Shown: piece by piece, positions 11,051-20,339 of the stretch
How positions within the stretch are numbered: position 1 is the stretch's first letter
How the letters are laid out: each line of letters starts with the position of its first letter
DNA from: Agarophyton chilense
Taxonomy: Eukaryota > Rhodophyta > Florideophyceae > Gracilariales > Gracilariaceae
DNA length: 64,000 nucleotides
Direction of reading: 5' to 3'
NCBI GenBank assembly: GCA_030374765.1
Contig: JARGXX010000078.1
Location: 1 to 64,000 of the forward strand
Translations under genes and position numbers: made by a program
The notes under the pieces: model-generated
Told to the model about the DNA's origin: nothing
Databases searched by the model: none
What the model saw: the letters and a program-made list of their open reading frames with translations, nothing else

Positions 11051-11299
11051 TCATGAAGCGCATGTGCCTGTGAAGAATGCAAATGAAACCATCCAGTGAG
11101 CCGATTGCTGCTGCAATTGCTTTACAGGCCCACAGGTGCAGTTGAGACTATTTTGTATAGAAATCCAGTTGAATTGCGAGCGAGAAGCCCAGCAAATAAT
11201 TGTGTGATTGTTGCGAAGAACACAAATCTGCACCATGCCAGCATCATCAGGACTAACTTTCTCTTCTCCGCACCATCTGCACTTGTCGCTGTCAAACAT
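11051..11299 (-). CDS. Possible small Cys-rich protein or exon, unit 2
   Basis: This is an 82-codon ORF with a true ATG. The N-terminus has a CxxC pair (DKCRWCGEE) and a second pair lies near residue 50 (NCTCGP), with balanced composition in between (SPDDAGMVQICVLRNN). It lies between the kinase promoter and the spliced gene on the same strand. It is conserved in units 2-5, although near-identity of the units makes that weak evidence. In unit 1 the start is altered by indels. It may be an additional 3' exon of the spliced gene, an independent small gene or chance. I do not recognise it. Confidence 0.3.
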   Translation of the reverse strand: MFDSDKCRWCGEEKVSPDDAGMVQICVLRNNHTIICWASRSQFNWISIQNSLNCTCGPVKQLQQQSAHWMVSFAFFTGTCAS

Positions 11300-12892
11300 G
11301 TGGCATGTGACTATGAAATGGACCAGACACTATGACGCACAGCTTTTCGGCACATCGGTGCAACACACATTCACATTCTGAGTGTGCCAGGGACACGTTC
11401 ACTCGTCCAGCTATATTGTATGGTGTTTTTGGCTCGACAGTTTATCACGAGAAACATGCAAACAATTGCCTCTCGTCTTCAATGAAATCTAGTTTCTTCT
11501 AGGATAAGAATTATTTCGATAGGACTTAAACTTGATGTAAGCCATGCATCAATTTCTTTTGCGTGTTACTAAGCAAGCTGTATATGTTAACTGCACTGGT
11601 CACGCAACGCAACAGCTTTCTTAGACCACATCTTCAACAACATTACTCAAGTAAAAACTTCTTTCGCCCACAACGGAGCATGAGTTCTGTTCATACAACC
11701 TTGTCTTACTTGACTCTAACTCAAAAACACTTACTTTCACAACTCCAAAAGCAAGGTTGAAGACGCATATTTGCATCTCCAGACCATAGCCCATATTCTC
11801 TAGAATGGATTCAAGCACGCTTGTTATATTATGATTTCCCGTCGTATTAAACGCAGTACGAGCGGTAGAAAGAGCCTCATTATATCCAGAAACAAAAGCA
11901 GCCGCCTAACCCTCTCTAAACTCCTGCAAACCCTTGTGCTCCTTTGCTTGCATAAGGCATAAGCTTTTTTGCGTATTCCATTCGCAATGTCTTTGAGGAT
12001 TTTGGTCTCGGATTGAGAGGACAAGAGAGCGCGGTAGTGCAACAAAATGAAGAGAACTACAACACTCTGTGAGAAGTCTGCAACACAAAGTCGAATTGTG
12101 TACTAATATACGAAGACTTATCATCATTTTCCTTATGCTTTCGCGGGCTCTGCTTTGTGCTCTCGAAGCGTAAGCAGACATTGCTACTGCAATCTCCCCT
12201 TTCCTTTTCTTGACAATCACCGTCGTGTTCAAGAAGTCTACTGCACGTTCCTCACCAACAATTAACTGCGCTCCTTCCAGTAGCCATGAGCTGACCAAAA
12301 GGTTCTTGTGCCCCATGTTCTACGGGGTTGTACGAAATGTGAAAGAGTTGTTCACCGCGATTTGTGTGTATAAACTCCATACATATATTAATTTGCACGT
12401 ACTCCTGTTAAGACAAATCCAGTGTTAGAATTATGAATCAATAGAGACGAAAATGACGGTGAGAAATGCACATACATGCAAAAGTTCTGCTTTCTATAAA
12501 TGCAAAGTGGTGGAAGGTGTTTGGACAATGTTTACGGATTGGAAAACAGCTTCAGCGTTCAAAACAAACCTGTATTTGCGTATGGTTCTCATCATGTGAT
12601 GTCTGTTCTGAGGGGCATTGGAGCTTATCTATTGCCTGCACTATTGAGTCCGTTTGCGATGAGATTGCATTCACATTTTCTTCCCTCGCACCACCCAGTT
12701 CTGTTCGCAGACTTGTGGGCTGCTGCATACAAACCTTTCCGTCACTATGAACGATACTCTCTGTTTGTGATTTAAGTCCGAACTGAGTTGATATAATCTG
12801 AAAGGAGTTCTCAATAGCGCCAACTGTCTTCTGACGGGGTTGCTGATTCGCTCCAGAAATGCGGTCGCTTCTTTGCATCTGAGAGACAGCAA

Positions 12893-12921
12893 CTCTCTTT
12901 CTCTCTCTCTCTCTCTCTCTC
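12893..12921. repeat. CT microsatellite, expanded in unit 2
   Basis: This is a run of CT with one TTT interruption, 29 nt long. The same tract is 15 nt in units 1, 3, 4 and 5. It sits in the presumed first intron of the spliced gene, next to the CTCTCAG acceptor on the minus strand. Confidence 0.85.
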
Positions 12922-13022
12922 ATAATGCTTTTCGATTCGGTTTATCGACTGGTGTCATAGCACGTAAAACTTCTTTCCGACGAGGCTGCTCCGCACGAGT
13001 TTGCGAGTTCATCGCAGCAGCT

Positions 13023-13027
13023 GCTCG
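13023..13027. other. Ty3 target site duplication, left (GCTCG)
   Basis: The five bases GCTCG precede the left LTR and are repeated at 33675-33679 after the right LTR. Uninterrupted units have a single GCTCG at this place. Confidence 0.93.
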
Positions 13028-14206
13028 TGTAACGCAATGCGCTACTCGGGAGACAAGCCGCGGGCGGCGAGAGCTACGCACAGGCAGAGCCTGGAAAGCC
13101 GGGGTCGGCTATCTGGCCCTAGAGTCCGCAACGACTCAAGAGAGGCGTCGTCTCACAGGCGAGGAGTGTCGACTAGAAACAGACTCCTATCGTTCCACAG
13201 GAGCTCTAGGCGCCCGGAAGACGTGCTCGGAGTGGTGTCGATCCGACACGAACCGAAGTGATCGGCCTGGATATACGCCGCGTAAGACGAGTAGCCGGGG
13301 CGAGCCCCGGGATTGTACCAGAGCCCGGACTAGCGCTACGACCCTAACGTCGGAAACGACGCACCAACCACTTCCCCCAACGGGTGGCGATAACAAAGCA
13401 GGGCAAGCCCTGAGATTGTACCAGCGCTCAGACGAAAGCGTCTGCTTGGTTATGCCGACTGGCGCCACAAAGTGGTAATCACTCACACCCAACGGGTGAC
13501 GATAGCAAAGCAGGGCAAGCCCTGGGATTGAACCAGCGCCCAGACGAATGCGCCTGCCGGGCTTTACCAGCTGCACCTGGAAGTGATACTCACTTATCCG
13601 AGGCTCCCGATCCACACCTCGGTATCCAACGGATACGGGTCTACAATCTGCTCGGGCAGTAGAACTGCCAGCGGTCCAATAGACCGAGCGAAAGTGCAAT
13701 GCGCCACGCGGCGACCGATGGCCGTGAGGGCAAGGACTGGACGGGTAATACTCGATAGGCTAAAACGCGAGAGATACCTCTGCAGCAGTTGATCAGACTG
13801 CTGCCTGTCTTGTCGGCGTCGACTGGGAACGAAGGTCTGATAACCCTATAGTCTCAAGACACGAACTAGTAGTTCGGAGGCGTCGCTCGCCTCTTGGACT
13901 TTACTTCGGTCTAGTCCCCGGCGACCCGGCGCTCAAGTACCGCCGGCCGCTTAGCAGTTAGCCATTACGATAGATTACAACTAATAAATACAATTAAAAA
14001 TTACAAGGCAGCAGTGCAGAGCACTGTATGGTGCCAACCACACGAACTAGCTGCCGGCCATTGCCACACGTATGACACCTAGCGCCATGCACGGTATTCC
14101 ATCCTGGCGGTATGCCAGCTATTACGGCGTCGTCACTGCTTAGTGTAAGGAGGTCGGAGGAGGGTGGCTACTTGTCCTCAATAAGGGCCCGGCGCGTTGC
14201 GTCACA
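13028..14206 (-). repeat. Ty3 LTR 1 (left; 3' LTR of element 1)
   Basis: The LTR is 1179 bp, starting TGTAACGC and ending GTCACA on the plus strand. It is the most divergent of the three, with about 15 differences by eye, including one extra A in an A run near 14000. It contains two imperfect 112-bp tandem subrepeats starting at 13377 and 13489. Confidence 0.95.
13377..13600. repeat. Two 112-bp tandem subrepeats inside the LTR
   Basis: CCAACGGGTG starts at 13377 and again at 13489. Each copy continues through AAAGCAGGGCAAGCCCTG (a GGGC/GCCC hairpin), GATTG and ACCAGCGC to AAGTG. The second half of each copy is more divergent. A related GGGGCGAGCCCCGGGATTGTACC stretch precedes them near 13296. 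The same arrangement is present in LTRs 2 and 3. Confidence 0.75.
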
Positions 14207-14222
14207 TCACCCCCTTCCCAGC
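14207..14222 (-). other. Polypurine tract of Ty3 element 1
   Basis: Read on the minus strand, the bases directly before the 3' LTR are GGGAAGGGGGTGA, a purine run where the plus-strand primer of a minus-oriented LTR element should be. It fixes the orientation together with the primer site at the other end. Confidence 0.8.
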
Positions 14223-14310
14223 TTGTAGCGTCCCCGCTACAGCCAAGAGTGATCCCGATCACAAGACAGCACCGCATCGCTGATATTGCTTCAACTGTGC
14301 CACGCACAGT

Positions 14311-15591
14311 ATGATAAGAACGGATCCCTGCAAGCGCCGCCGCGATGGCCACCGCGAACCGCTCTTCGATCGATCGCTTCAACGGGTTCGCTGGGCCTCA
14401 GAGACAACCTTGTCTCGTCCTGAAGTCCCAATAGGACTCGCGAAAGTAGCCACATGGCTACGAGATGTCGCAGACATCGAAGAGTGCTTCCGTTCGTACA
14501 CCTTCAGAGAGATGGCTAGCCATCCTTCATCGGACCTGACCGTGTGGGGTCGCCGTCACTTCTTGCCGCTGCTAATCGAACGACGAGCGCGTCTTTCCGC
14601 GTTCCGCCGCTTAATTTCCGATGACTTCATCGGCCGGGTAGACATCGAGTTCTACCGACGTCCGGCGGATGAGCCGTACGTAGCGAGGACGCTACGCGAA
14701 AGCTTCCTGAACAGGGTTGAAAGTTGGGCGGACGACCGCCCTCTGGTTCACAAGCTTTGCTTGCCTTTCCCGTACCTCTGCGAGGATGCTGAGGGGATTC
14801 CCTGGCTGACCACCTTCGAGGAAGTCCACAACGGCATGGGTGCCGAGGAGATTGAGCGCATCCTACGGAATCCGAAAATACTCCGGGTGCTGCCTCCGAC
14901 GGTCACCCGTGACAACGGAGCCAATTGGGTCCTCGACCCCTGTAGGCGCGATGCGTCAGGCGACTTTGTCGCAAGGGTACTACCTCCGATGGACGCTTGG
15001 CTCGACCAAATCATGACGTACACGCCACATTCTTGGCGACAATTCGAGCGCATGCGCCGCCATAAGTACCAGGTTCTGGTAGCCTACCACCAAGTCGAGG
15101 TCGACTGCTTCCAGAAAGATGTCATCCGCGACATATCATGGCCTTTGCCATCGTGGTGGGAGGAAGTTGAAGTCCCCTACGGGTTCTTCAACGAAACTCC
15201 GCCGGTAGTCGTCTACCGTGGCTCATACTTCACCACGTATCCTGGATACCAAACAGTGCTCCGCACTGAATGGGCCTGCTCGGTGGCACGCCATCTCATC
15301 TATGAGGCCCGCGCGGGTCGCTTATGGTGGATCCCTCCACCGGTACGCAAGGACATAAGAGATCCTAATCTCACTGGCGTCGAGCCCGATCTGGCTGATG
15401 ACGAGCGACGCAACGCCGAAGCGAAGAGTCTTGAGACTCTACTCGAATTTATCGACAAGACCTGGTGGTCTTCTCTTCCAAAAGACGGGGTGTTTCCTGA
15501 CTTCCCTGCGACGCCACGCGTCCGAATGTGTGGCGCCATGCGCCCTGCCCACAACGATGGAGCAACTCCGGTGCATCGCGGCTGTGATTAG
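14311..15591 (+). CDS. Antisense ORF A of Ty3 element 1 (426 codons)
   Basis: This long ORF with a true ATG is on the strand opposite to gag and pol, between the 3' LTR and the end of pol. The product is Trp/Arg-rich and looks globular (e.g. WLRDVADIEECF, RRHFLPLLIERR, WWEEVEVPYGFF). I recognise no family. The same ORF, with the same encoded protein, is in element 2, where the visible nucleotide difference is synonymous. Some plant Ty3/gypsy lineages are known to carry antisense extra ORFs in this position. The role is unknown. Confidence 0.6.
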   Translation: MIRTDPCKRRRDGHREPLFDRSLQRVRWASETTLSRPEVPIGLAKVATWLRDVADIEECFRSYTFREMASHPSSDLTVWGRRHFLPLLIERRARLSAFRRLISDDFIGRVDIEFYRRPADEPYVARTLRESFLNRVESWADDRPLVHKLCLPFPYLCEDAEGIPWLTTFEEVHNGMGAEEIERILRNPKILRVLPPTVTRDNGANWVLDPCRRDASGDFVARVLPPMDAWLDQIMTYTPHSWRQFERMRRHKYQVLVAYHQVEVDCFQKDVIRDISWPLPSWWEEVEVPYGFFNETPPVVVYRGSYFTTYPGYQTVLRTEWACSVARHLIYEARAGRLWWIPPPVRKDIRDPNLTGVEPDLADDERRNAEAKSLETLLEFIDKTWWSSLPKDGVFPDFPATPRVRMCGAMRPAHNDGATPVHRGCD

Positions 15592-15672
15592 GTTGTCTTC
15601 AACCCAATCCTTTGGACTCTGGACATTCCAGAACAATACCTAGTCATCCATGACCAAAGAGGCAACCTCGTT

Positions 15673-16131
15673 GTGGAGAATCCGCGGGCGGACTTCATCG
15701 CTCCTCTCTCTGTAGGCCGGGTATCTACCTCGTCGAACTCGACGAAATCGGTACGCCTTGCAGAATGGCGTCGCCAACAACTAGCGAAGCTAGCCTCCGA
15801 ACCGAAGGATGTCGACATGGTCGACCAACCGTTGGTTACACGGCCAAAACTTGGATTGGTGCCCGCACCGCCAAGTGAGCTTGCAAAAGAGAACTCCGCT
15901 GCAGCTCTACTGGATGCCCTCAAGGGCTACGGGGTGACGAGCCTTGCTCAACTCCAGGCCAGGATGGCCAACAACCCTTCGTCAACGCCGGGACCTGCTG
16001 CAGTAGCCGCACCAACCACTTCGACTACGGGGGCTATCCCTGATATCAGCAGCACTGCCGTGCCTGCAGGGCCGTCGACAGCTCCTGGGGACGAACTCCT
16101 AGATAGTGAGGAGGAATTATCTCAAGTGTAG
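15673..16131 (+). CDS. Antisense ORF B of Ty3 element 1 (152 codons)
   Basis: This second plus-strand ORF lies downstream of ORF A and has no ATG at its beginning. It encodes a basic N-terminus followed by a Pro/Ala/Ser/Thr-rich low-complexity tail ending in acidic residues (LLDSEEELSQV). It is kept in both elements, with one amino-acid difference seen. It ends about 175 bp before the convergent chromodomain ORF. No family is recognised. Confidence 0.5.
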   Translation: MENPRADFIAPLSVGRVSTSSNSTKSVRLAEWRRQQLAKLASEPKDVDMVDQPLVTRPKLGLVPAPPSELAKENSAAALLDALKGYGVTSLAQLQARMANNPSSTPGPAAVAAPTTSTTGAIPDISSTAVPAGPSTAPGDELLDSEEELSQV

Positions 16132-16306
16132 CTGTCCAAACCTTCTTTTCATAAAACAAATGCGTTCCCTTGAATACCTGCCTGCCTCCTTTGCTCTATC
16201 ATTCCAGTAGGTTAGCCATCTAGCGAATGTGTTGGGATTGGTACGGGCTCTGCTCCAGCCGCAATAGCGGGGAGCCCGCACAGGTCCAACAGTTTCAGTG
16301 TTGTGT

Positions 16307-16576
16307 TTACACTTGCGAGTTTGCCTCAGCGGGTTCCACTAGGTCATGAGTGGAGCCATGATTAGCTCGCAGAAGTATCTCATCCCGGTCGGGGACGCTG
16401 ATCTTCCGTCGTCGGCAGTAGCGAGCCACGAGGTTCCACGGCAGGCTATCAGCGGTGTGGAAGGTGTCTTCCTCTGCTGTATATCCGAGCCACCGAACTT
16501 TGTACTCGCGTTTCTCCGCCGCTCCCTGGGTATGACCCACTATCTTGTCTATGACGCTTTCGTCATCTCCCGTCAC
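16307..16576 (-). CDS. Chromodomain ORF of Ty3 element 1
   Basis: This 89-codon ORF lies directly downstream of pol in another frame. It contains YKVRWLGYTAEEDTFHTADS followed by LPWNLVARY, the chromodomain pattern (YxVKWxGY..E.TW....L). Chromovirus integrases carry this module at the C-terminus, where it directs integration to particular chromatin. Element 2 has the same arrangement. Confidence 0.75.
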   Translation of the reverse strand: MTGDDESVIDKIVGHTQGAAEKREYKVRWLGYTAEEDTFHTADSLPWNLVARYCRRRKISVPDRDEILLRANHGSTHDLVEPAEANSQV

Positions 16577-16602
16577 CGCGGGCGGCTTAGACGCCCCAAT
16601 GA

Positions 16603-19600
16603 CTACGTGGTCCAGGTTATGACGCTCCTCGAGTCCTTCGTTCTCAATAAGAACCGTGTGGTTTTCCTCGTCACCGCTGATGACCTTGTAAGGTCCAACG
16701 ACAATTTACGGGAGATCTTCTCACCTGGAACCTCTGGCTCCCTAGGGTCTAAGTGCCTCCGCAGGTACACATACGTACCGGGTTCCGGCATTCGCTTCTC
16801 AACGACGCGAGCATCGTACCGCTGCTTGTAGCGTTGCTGCGCTTTAGTTAAGGCACCGGTCGCGCGCGACAGCAGTTGACGCAGCTGTGTCAAAAACTGC
16901 ATCTTAATCTCGCGAGGAGCCTTCCCTTTTAGGGTTCCGAGTCTCTGTAGAGCCAGCGGCTCCGGGGCGTTAGCGAGTACCAACTCGAACGGGGAATGGC
17001 CGGTGCTAGAATGGACTTGTGTATTGTACCCAAAGGTCAGCGCATCGCTGTAAAGGTCCCAGTTGTGCTGATGCTCAGCAACATAATGCCTCAAGGCAGA
17101 CAACATGGTTCGGTTGAACCTCTCGACTTGACCGTTGGTCTGCGGATGGTACGTGGACGTGAAGAGGTTCTTGATGCCAAGGATTTGGCAGGCGCTCTGG
17201 AAGAACTTCGAGGCGAAGTTAGATCCATTGTCCGACAGGAGAGTGACGGGTGGTCCATAGACAAACACCCAATGGGTGCAGAACGACCTTGCAATTGCGA
17301 ACGCATCGGTGTTCGACAAAGGGATGGTCTTCGTCAACTTTGTGAAGCGGTCACAGATCACCAGCAAGTAACGATTACCTCTACTCGTAGTCTGAAGTGG
17401 CCCCAGGATGTCGATCGCGACACTTTCCAGCGGTGCGGTCGCCGGGAACAGCTTCAATCGGGAGCTTTTTCTCACAAGAGAAATCCTCTCCTTCACACAC
17501 GAGTCACACTCGTTGACCAAACGGTACACATCGGCGGCCATGCTTGGCCAGTAATAGCGTCGACGCATCGTGGCGTACATCTTTCGTCCTCCCGGGTGTC
17601 CTGCGACACGGGGGTAATGATGCATATGCATCACGCGCTCCCTTAGCGATTTTGGTGTGAGCACCTGCTCGCTTTGATCTATTCTAGCTTTTCGGACTAA
17701 TAGTCCATCGTGGTCCGTGTACACACGGCATTTAGGGTCATGGAGAGACCGTTCTCTCATGTCCTCACAGAACGAGTCTGTGGCTTGCTCGGCGAGCAAT
17801 TCTTCTAGCGAAACCGCCGTCAGCTCATGTTCTTCAACGTCGAAGGCGGCATCCCAAGGATGCGAGGCATTGCAGAACGTGATGCTCGGGCCTGTAGCCT
17901 CCGGCTCACACACAAAACAGGGTATGTCCTCTGAAGGTCTCATAGCGGTCTCACCATCTGTGGGCATGTGCGACAACGCATCGGCCGCTTGGTTTTCCGA
18001 GCCCTTCTTGTAAATGACTTCGTAATCATACTCTGCGAGGCGTAACCTCCATCTAGTTAGGCGGCTATTCGCGTCGGAGTCCGACAATCCGAGAACCCAT
18101 CTCAAGGACTGGTGGTCGCTGATCACTGTGAAGTGCGTGCGCTCTAAGTAAGGCCGTAATATGGTCAGCGCCCACACAACTGCGAGACATTCTCGCTCCG
18201 TAGTGAAGTATCTCCTCTCGGTGGCGGACAAGGTCCGGCTCCAATACCCAACTGGATGACGGATTTCGTTATGAACTTGCGTCAAGACGCAACCAATCTG
18301 GCCAGCACTGGCATCGATCTCCACCGTAAACGGGCGGTCTGCCCTTGGTAGCTTTAACACTGGCGCGTGCGTCAGTGCTTGCTTAAGCATTTCGAACGCT
18401 TCTAACTGCTCAGCTGTGAGCTGCGGCAATCGAGGTGAAACCTCTTTCTTCGTAAGCTCCGTCAGCGGTGCAGCAACTTTCGCGAAATTTCGCACAAAAC
18501 GTCTGTAGACGTTGCACATTCCGAGAAAGGATCGAACTTCAGTCTGCGTCGCAGGTGGTCGCGCCTTCTGGAGAGCCTCAAGGTTCTTCGTGGCAACTTC
18601 CAACAGGCCCGGTTTGATTACGTGGCCAAGGTAATCTACTGACCTCCGAAAGAAGTGACACTTCTTCAACTTCAGGGTTAACCCTGCGTTTCTGAGAACA
18701 GTGAGTATCTCGTCCACATGTCGTATGTGTTCGTCCGCATTTTTGGAGAAGATGATGACATCATCAATATACACCAGGCAACATTGCCATTTGAATCCTG
18801 CTAGCAGGATATCCACGATTCTCTGGAACGTTGCTGGGGCGTTGCAAAGCCCAAAGGGCATACGAGGGAACCTATAGGTCCCTGCGTGACACGTGAACGT
18901 GGTTTTGTCCTGATCTTCAGGCGCGACGGACAGTTTCCAATACCCGCTATTGCAATCTAGCGTGGTAAAGAACTGGGCCTCGCCCAAGCTGTCAAGACAC
19001 TCGTCTATGCGGGGTAGGGGATAGGTATCCTTCACGGTAAGGGCGTTGAGGCGCCTATAATCTACGCAGAAGCGTAGGCTTCCGTCGGGTTTCGGAACAA
19101 AGACAACTGGGCTTGCCCACTCTGACCTGGCCGGTTCGATGACACCTGCATCAAGCATACGCTTCACTTCGGCGAACTCGTGTTCTCTAATCTTCGGTCC
19201 AGCTCGATAAGGCTGCGAGTGAACAGGGGTTGCCCCTGACATCAACTTGATCCGATGAGGAGGTCCTCGAATCTCTCCAAGCTTACCGCTCCACATGTCT
19301 TCATGCTTACCAAGCATCCCTTTCACGGCACGCTGCATCTTTGGCGAGATCTCCGAGAGATCTATCGAGTCCAAGAGGCTCGTTGGAGGCTCGGTCGTCT
19401 GAGACTCTCTAGTGTCACATGCCGGGTGTGGCCTGAGGTTTCCGGGTTCCGGTTCCTCGGGTTGTCGATCGTGCAGGATTGTGTAGATGTCTGACGGGCG
19501 CTGCGGAACAGCACGACCAAGGACTTGTCCTTTACAAAGCGTCACTTCGTGACGAGCGAAGTTGGCGACAATAACTCTGAACGGTCTGTTGCTGCGAACG

Positions 19601-20184
19601 TTTGCGACGCCATTCGCCAGACGAACGCGATATTTGTCGAAGAGCTTCTCTTCTGGCTGGAGGAAGAAACTTCCTCCATCGGCGCACCTCGCCAAGACGA
19701 TGGTTTCAGAGCTAGGAGAAAGGGCTATCTTCCGTGCGACGTGAATACGTCTGCAATGGTAGAAGGGGTCCTTCTTTAGCTTCTTTCCCTCACCCTTCGG
19801 TGGTGTGTGACGCCAATCAGATGCCGGTCGTCGGTATATAGGAACAGATGAGTTTTTACTCATATATAGGGTCCCCCTCTTAGGGTGGATAGCGTCAACA
19901 TGCTTATCGATGAAATCACATCCTAGGATCACGTCTGTACTCAGACGTTCGGCGACCAGGAATGGCACGCGTGCCAGATAGTCCGCGATGCGGACGGTTA
20001 GCACGGTGGTGCCGCGTATTTTGAGGGCATGCCCTCCTGCGTCGTTAAGTCCGAGGGTCTTCTGAGCGGGTGCCAATGGGGTTATCCTCAACCCCGGAAC
20101 TGCATCCTGGTGGATGAGGTGAGGAGCGGCCCCTGTATCCAATACGGATAAAACCTCCATGGCATCGTCTTTGGTAAAGCCCAC
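16603..20184 (-). CDS. Ty3 pol of element 1: protease, RT, RNase H, integrase
   Basis: This is an open frame of 1193 codons whose first codon is not ATG, as expected for a pol expressed behind gag. Aspartic protease has VLDTGAAPH at 14-22. Reverse transcriptase covers about 310-490 with VYIDDVIIFSK (YIDD 472-475). RNase H begins with EIDASAG near 622-628. The integrase HHCC zinc region is about 854-897 (HHYPRVAGH and CDSC), and the core Asp925, Asp985 (LSDNGSNF) and Glu1021 (NGQVERFNR) follow. PR-RT-RH-INT is the Ty3/gypsy order. All the motifs are present and the frame looks whole. Confidence 0.95.
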   Translation of the reverse strand: MGFTKDDAMEVLSVLDTGAAPHLIHQDAVPGLRITPLAPAQKTLGLNDAGGHALKIRGTTVLTVRIADYLARVPFLVAERLSTDVILGCDFIDKHVDAIHPKRGTLYMSKNSSVPIYRRPASDWRHTPPKGEGKKLKKDPFYHCRRIHVARKIALSPSSETIVLARCADGGSFFLQPEEKLFDKYRVRLANGVANVRSNRPFRVIVANFARHEVTLCKGQVLGRAVPQRPSDIYTILHDRQPEEPEPGNLRPHPACDTRESQTTEPPTSLLDSIDLSEISPKMQRAVKGMLGKHEDMWSGKLGEIRGPPHRIKLMSGATPVHSQPYRAGPKIREHEFAEVKRMLDAGVIEPARSEWASPVVFVPKPDGSLRFCVDYRRLNALTVKDTYPLPRIDECLDSLGEAQFFTTLDCNSGYWKLSVAPEDQDKTTFTCHAGTYRFPRMPFGLCNAPATFQRIVDILLAGFKWQCCLVYIDDVIIFSKNADEHIRHVDEILTVLRNAGLTLKLKKCHFFRRSVDYLGHVIKPGLLEVATKNLEALQKARPPATQTEVRSFLGMCNVYRRFVRNFAKVAAPLTELTKKEVSPRLPQLTAEQLEAFEMLKQALTHAPVLKLPRADRPFTVEIDASAGQIGCVLTQVHNEIRHPVGYWSRTLSATERRYFTTERECLAVVWALTILRPYLERTHFTVISDHQSLRWVLGLSDSDANSRLTRWRLRLAEYDYEVIYKKGSENQAADALSHMPTDGETAMRPSEDIPCFVCEPEATGPSITFCNASHPWDAAFDVEEHELTAVSLEELLAEQATDSFCEDMRERSLHDPKCRVYTDHDGLLVRKARIDQSEQVLTPKSLRERVMHMHHYPRVAGHPGGRKMYATMRRRYYWPSMAADVYRLVNECDSCVKERISLVRKSSRLKLFPATAPLESVAIDILGPLQTTSRGNRYLLVICDRFTKLTKTIPLSNTDAFAIARSFCTHWVFVYGPPVTLLSDNGSNFASKFFQSACQILGIKNLFTSTYHPQTNGQVERFNRTMLSALRHYVAEHQHNWDLYSDALTFGYNTQVHSSTGHSPFELVLANAPEPLALQRLGTLKGKAPREIKMQFLTQLRQLLSRATGALTKAQQRYKQRYDARVVEKRMPEPGTYVYLRRHLDPREPEVPGEKISRKLSLDLTRSSAVTRKTTRFLLRTKDSRSVITWTT

Positions 20185-20339
20185 ACGGGCTACAACTTTG
20201 TAGTTGAAGCGTCCTATTTTGAGGACGGGGTCCTGTTGCGGCGTAACAACTTCTGCACACTTGTCTAATAGACACTTGGTAACGATTTCGTCACCTTCGT
20301 CTCTGATATCCGGAGTCTTAGAAGAGGAGACTTGGGCCT

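Larger units (their letters stand above)
11549..13027 (-). pseudogene. Unrecognised spliced gene, copy 2, split by Ty3 insertion in exon 1
   Basis: The exon pattern is that of copy 3 shifted by 33,223 bp. Exon 2 is 12570-12878, exon 3 is 12256-12404, exon 6 is about 11735-11905 and exon 7 is 11549-11590. The Ty3 compound is inserted after base 13027, inside exon 1. The start ATG and the first five codons are left at 33675-33691, on the far side of about 20.6 kb of retrotransposon. The CT tract just upstream of the exon 2 acceptor (12893-12921) is 29 nt here against 15 nt in other units. The copy is almost certainly non-functional as a full gene. No function is recognised. Confidence 0.5.

Noticed and set aside
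12840-13478. 212-codon plus-strand ORF crossing the host-Ty3 junction
   Set aside because: It fuses microsatellite, antisense host exon and LTR sequence, so it is a chance product of the insertion.
13284-13600. CRISPR-like spaced repeats in the LTR
   Set aside because: The repeats are imperfect 112-bp tandem copies without uniform spacers, in a eukaryotic retrotransposon LTR.
13187-13699. 170-codon minus-strand ORF inside the LTR
   Set aside because: It lies wholly within non-coding LTR subrepeats and is present only because of their composition.
16996-17646. 216-codon plus-strand ORF opposite integrase, and similar ones opposite gag (21292-21993)
   Set aside because: Antisense shadows of gag and pol. 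Unlike the module at 14311-16131, they overlap the element's real genes.
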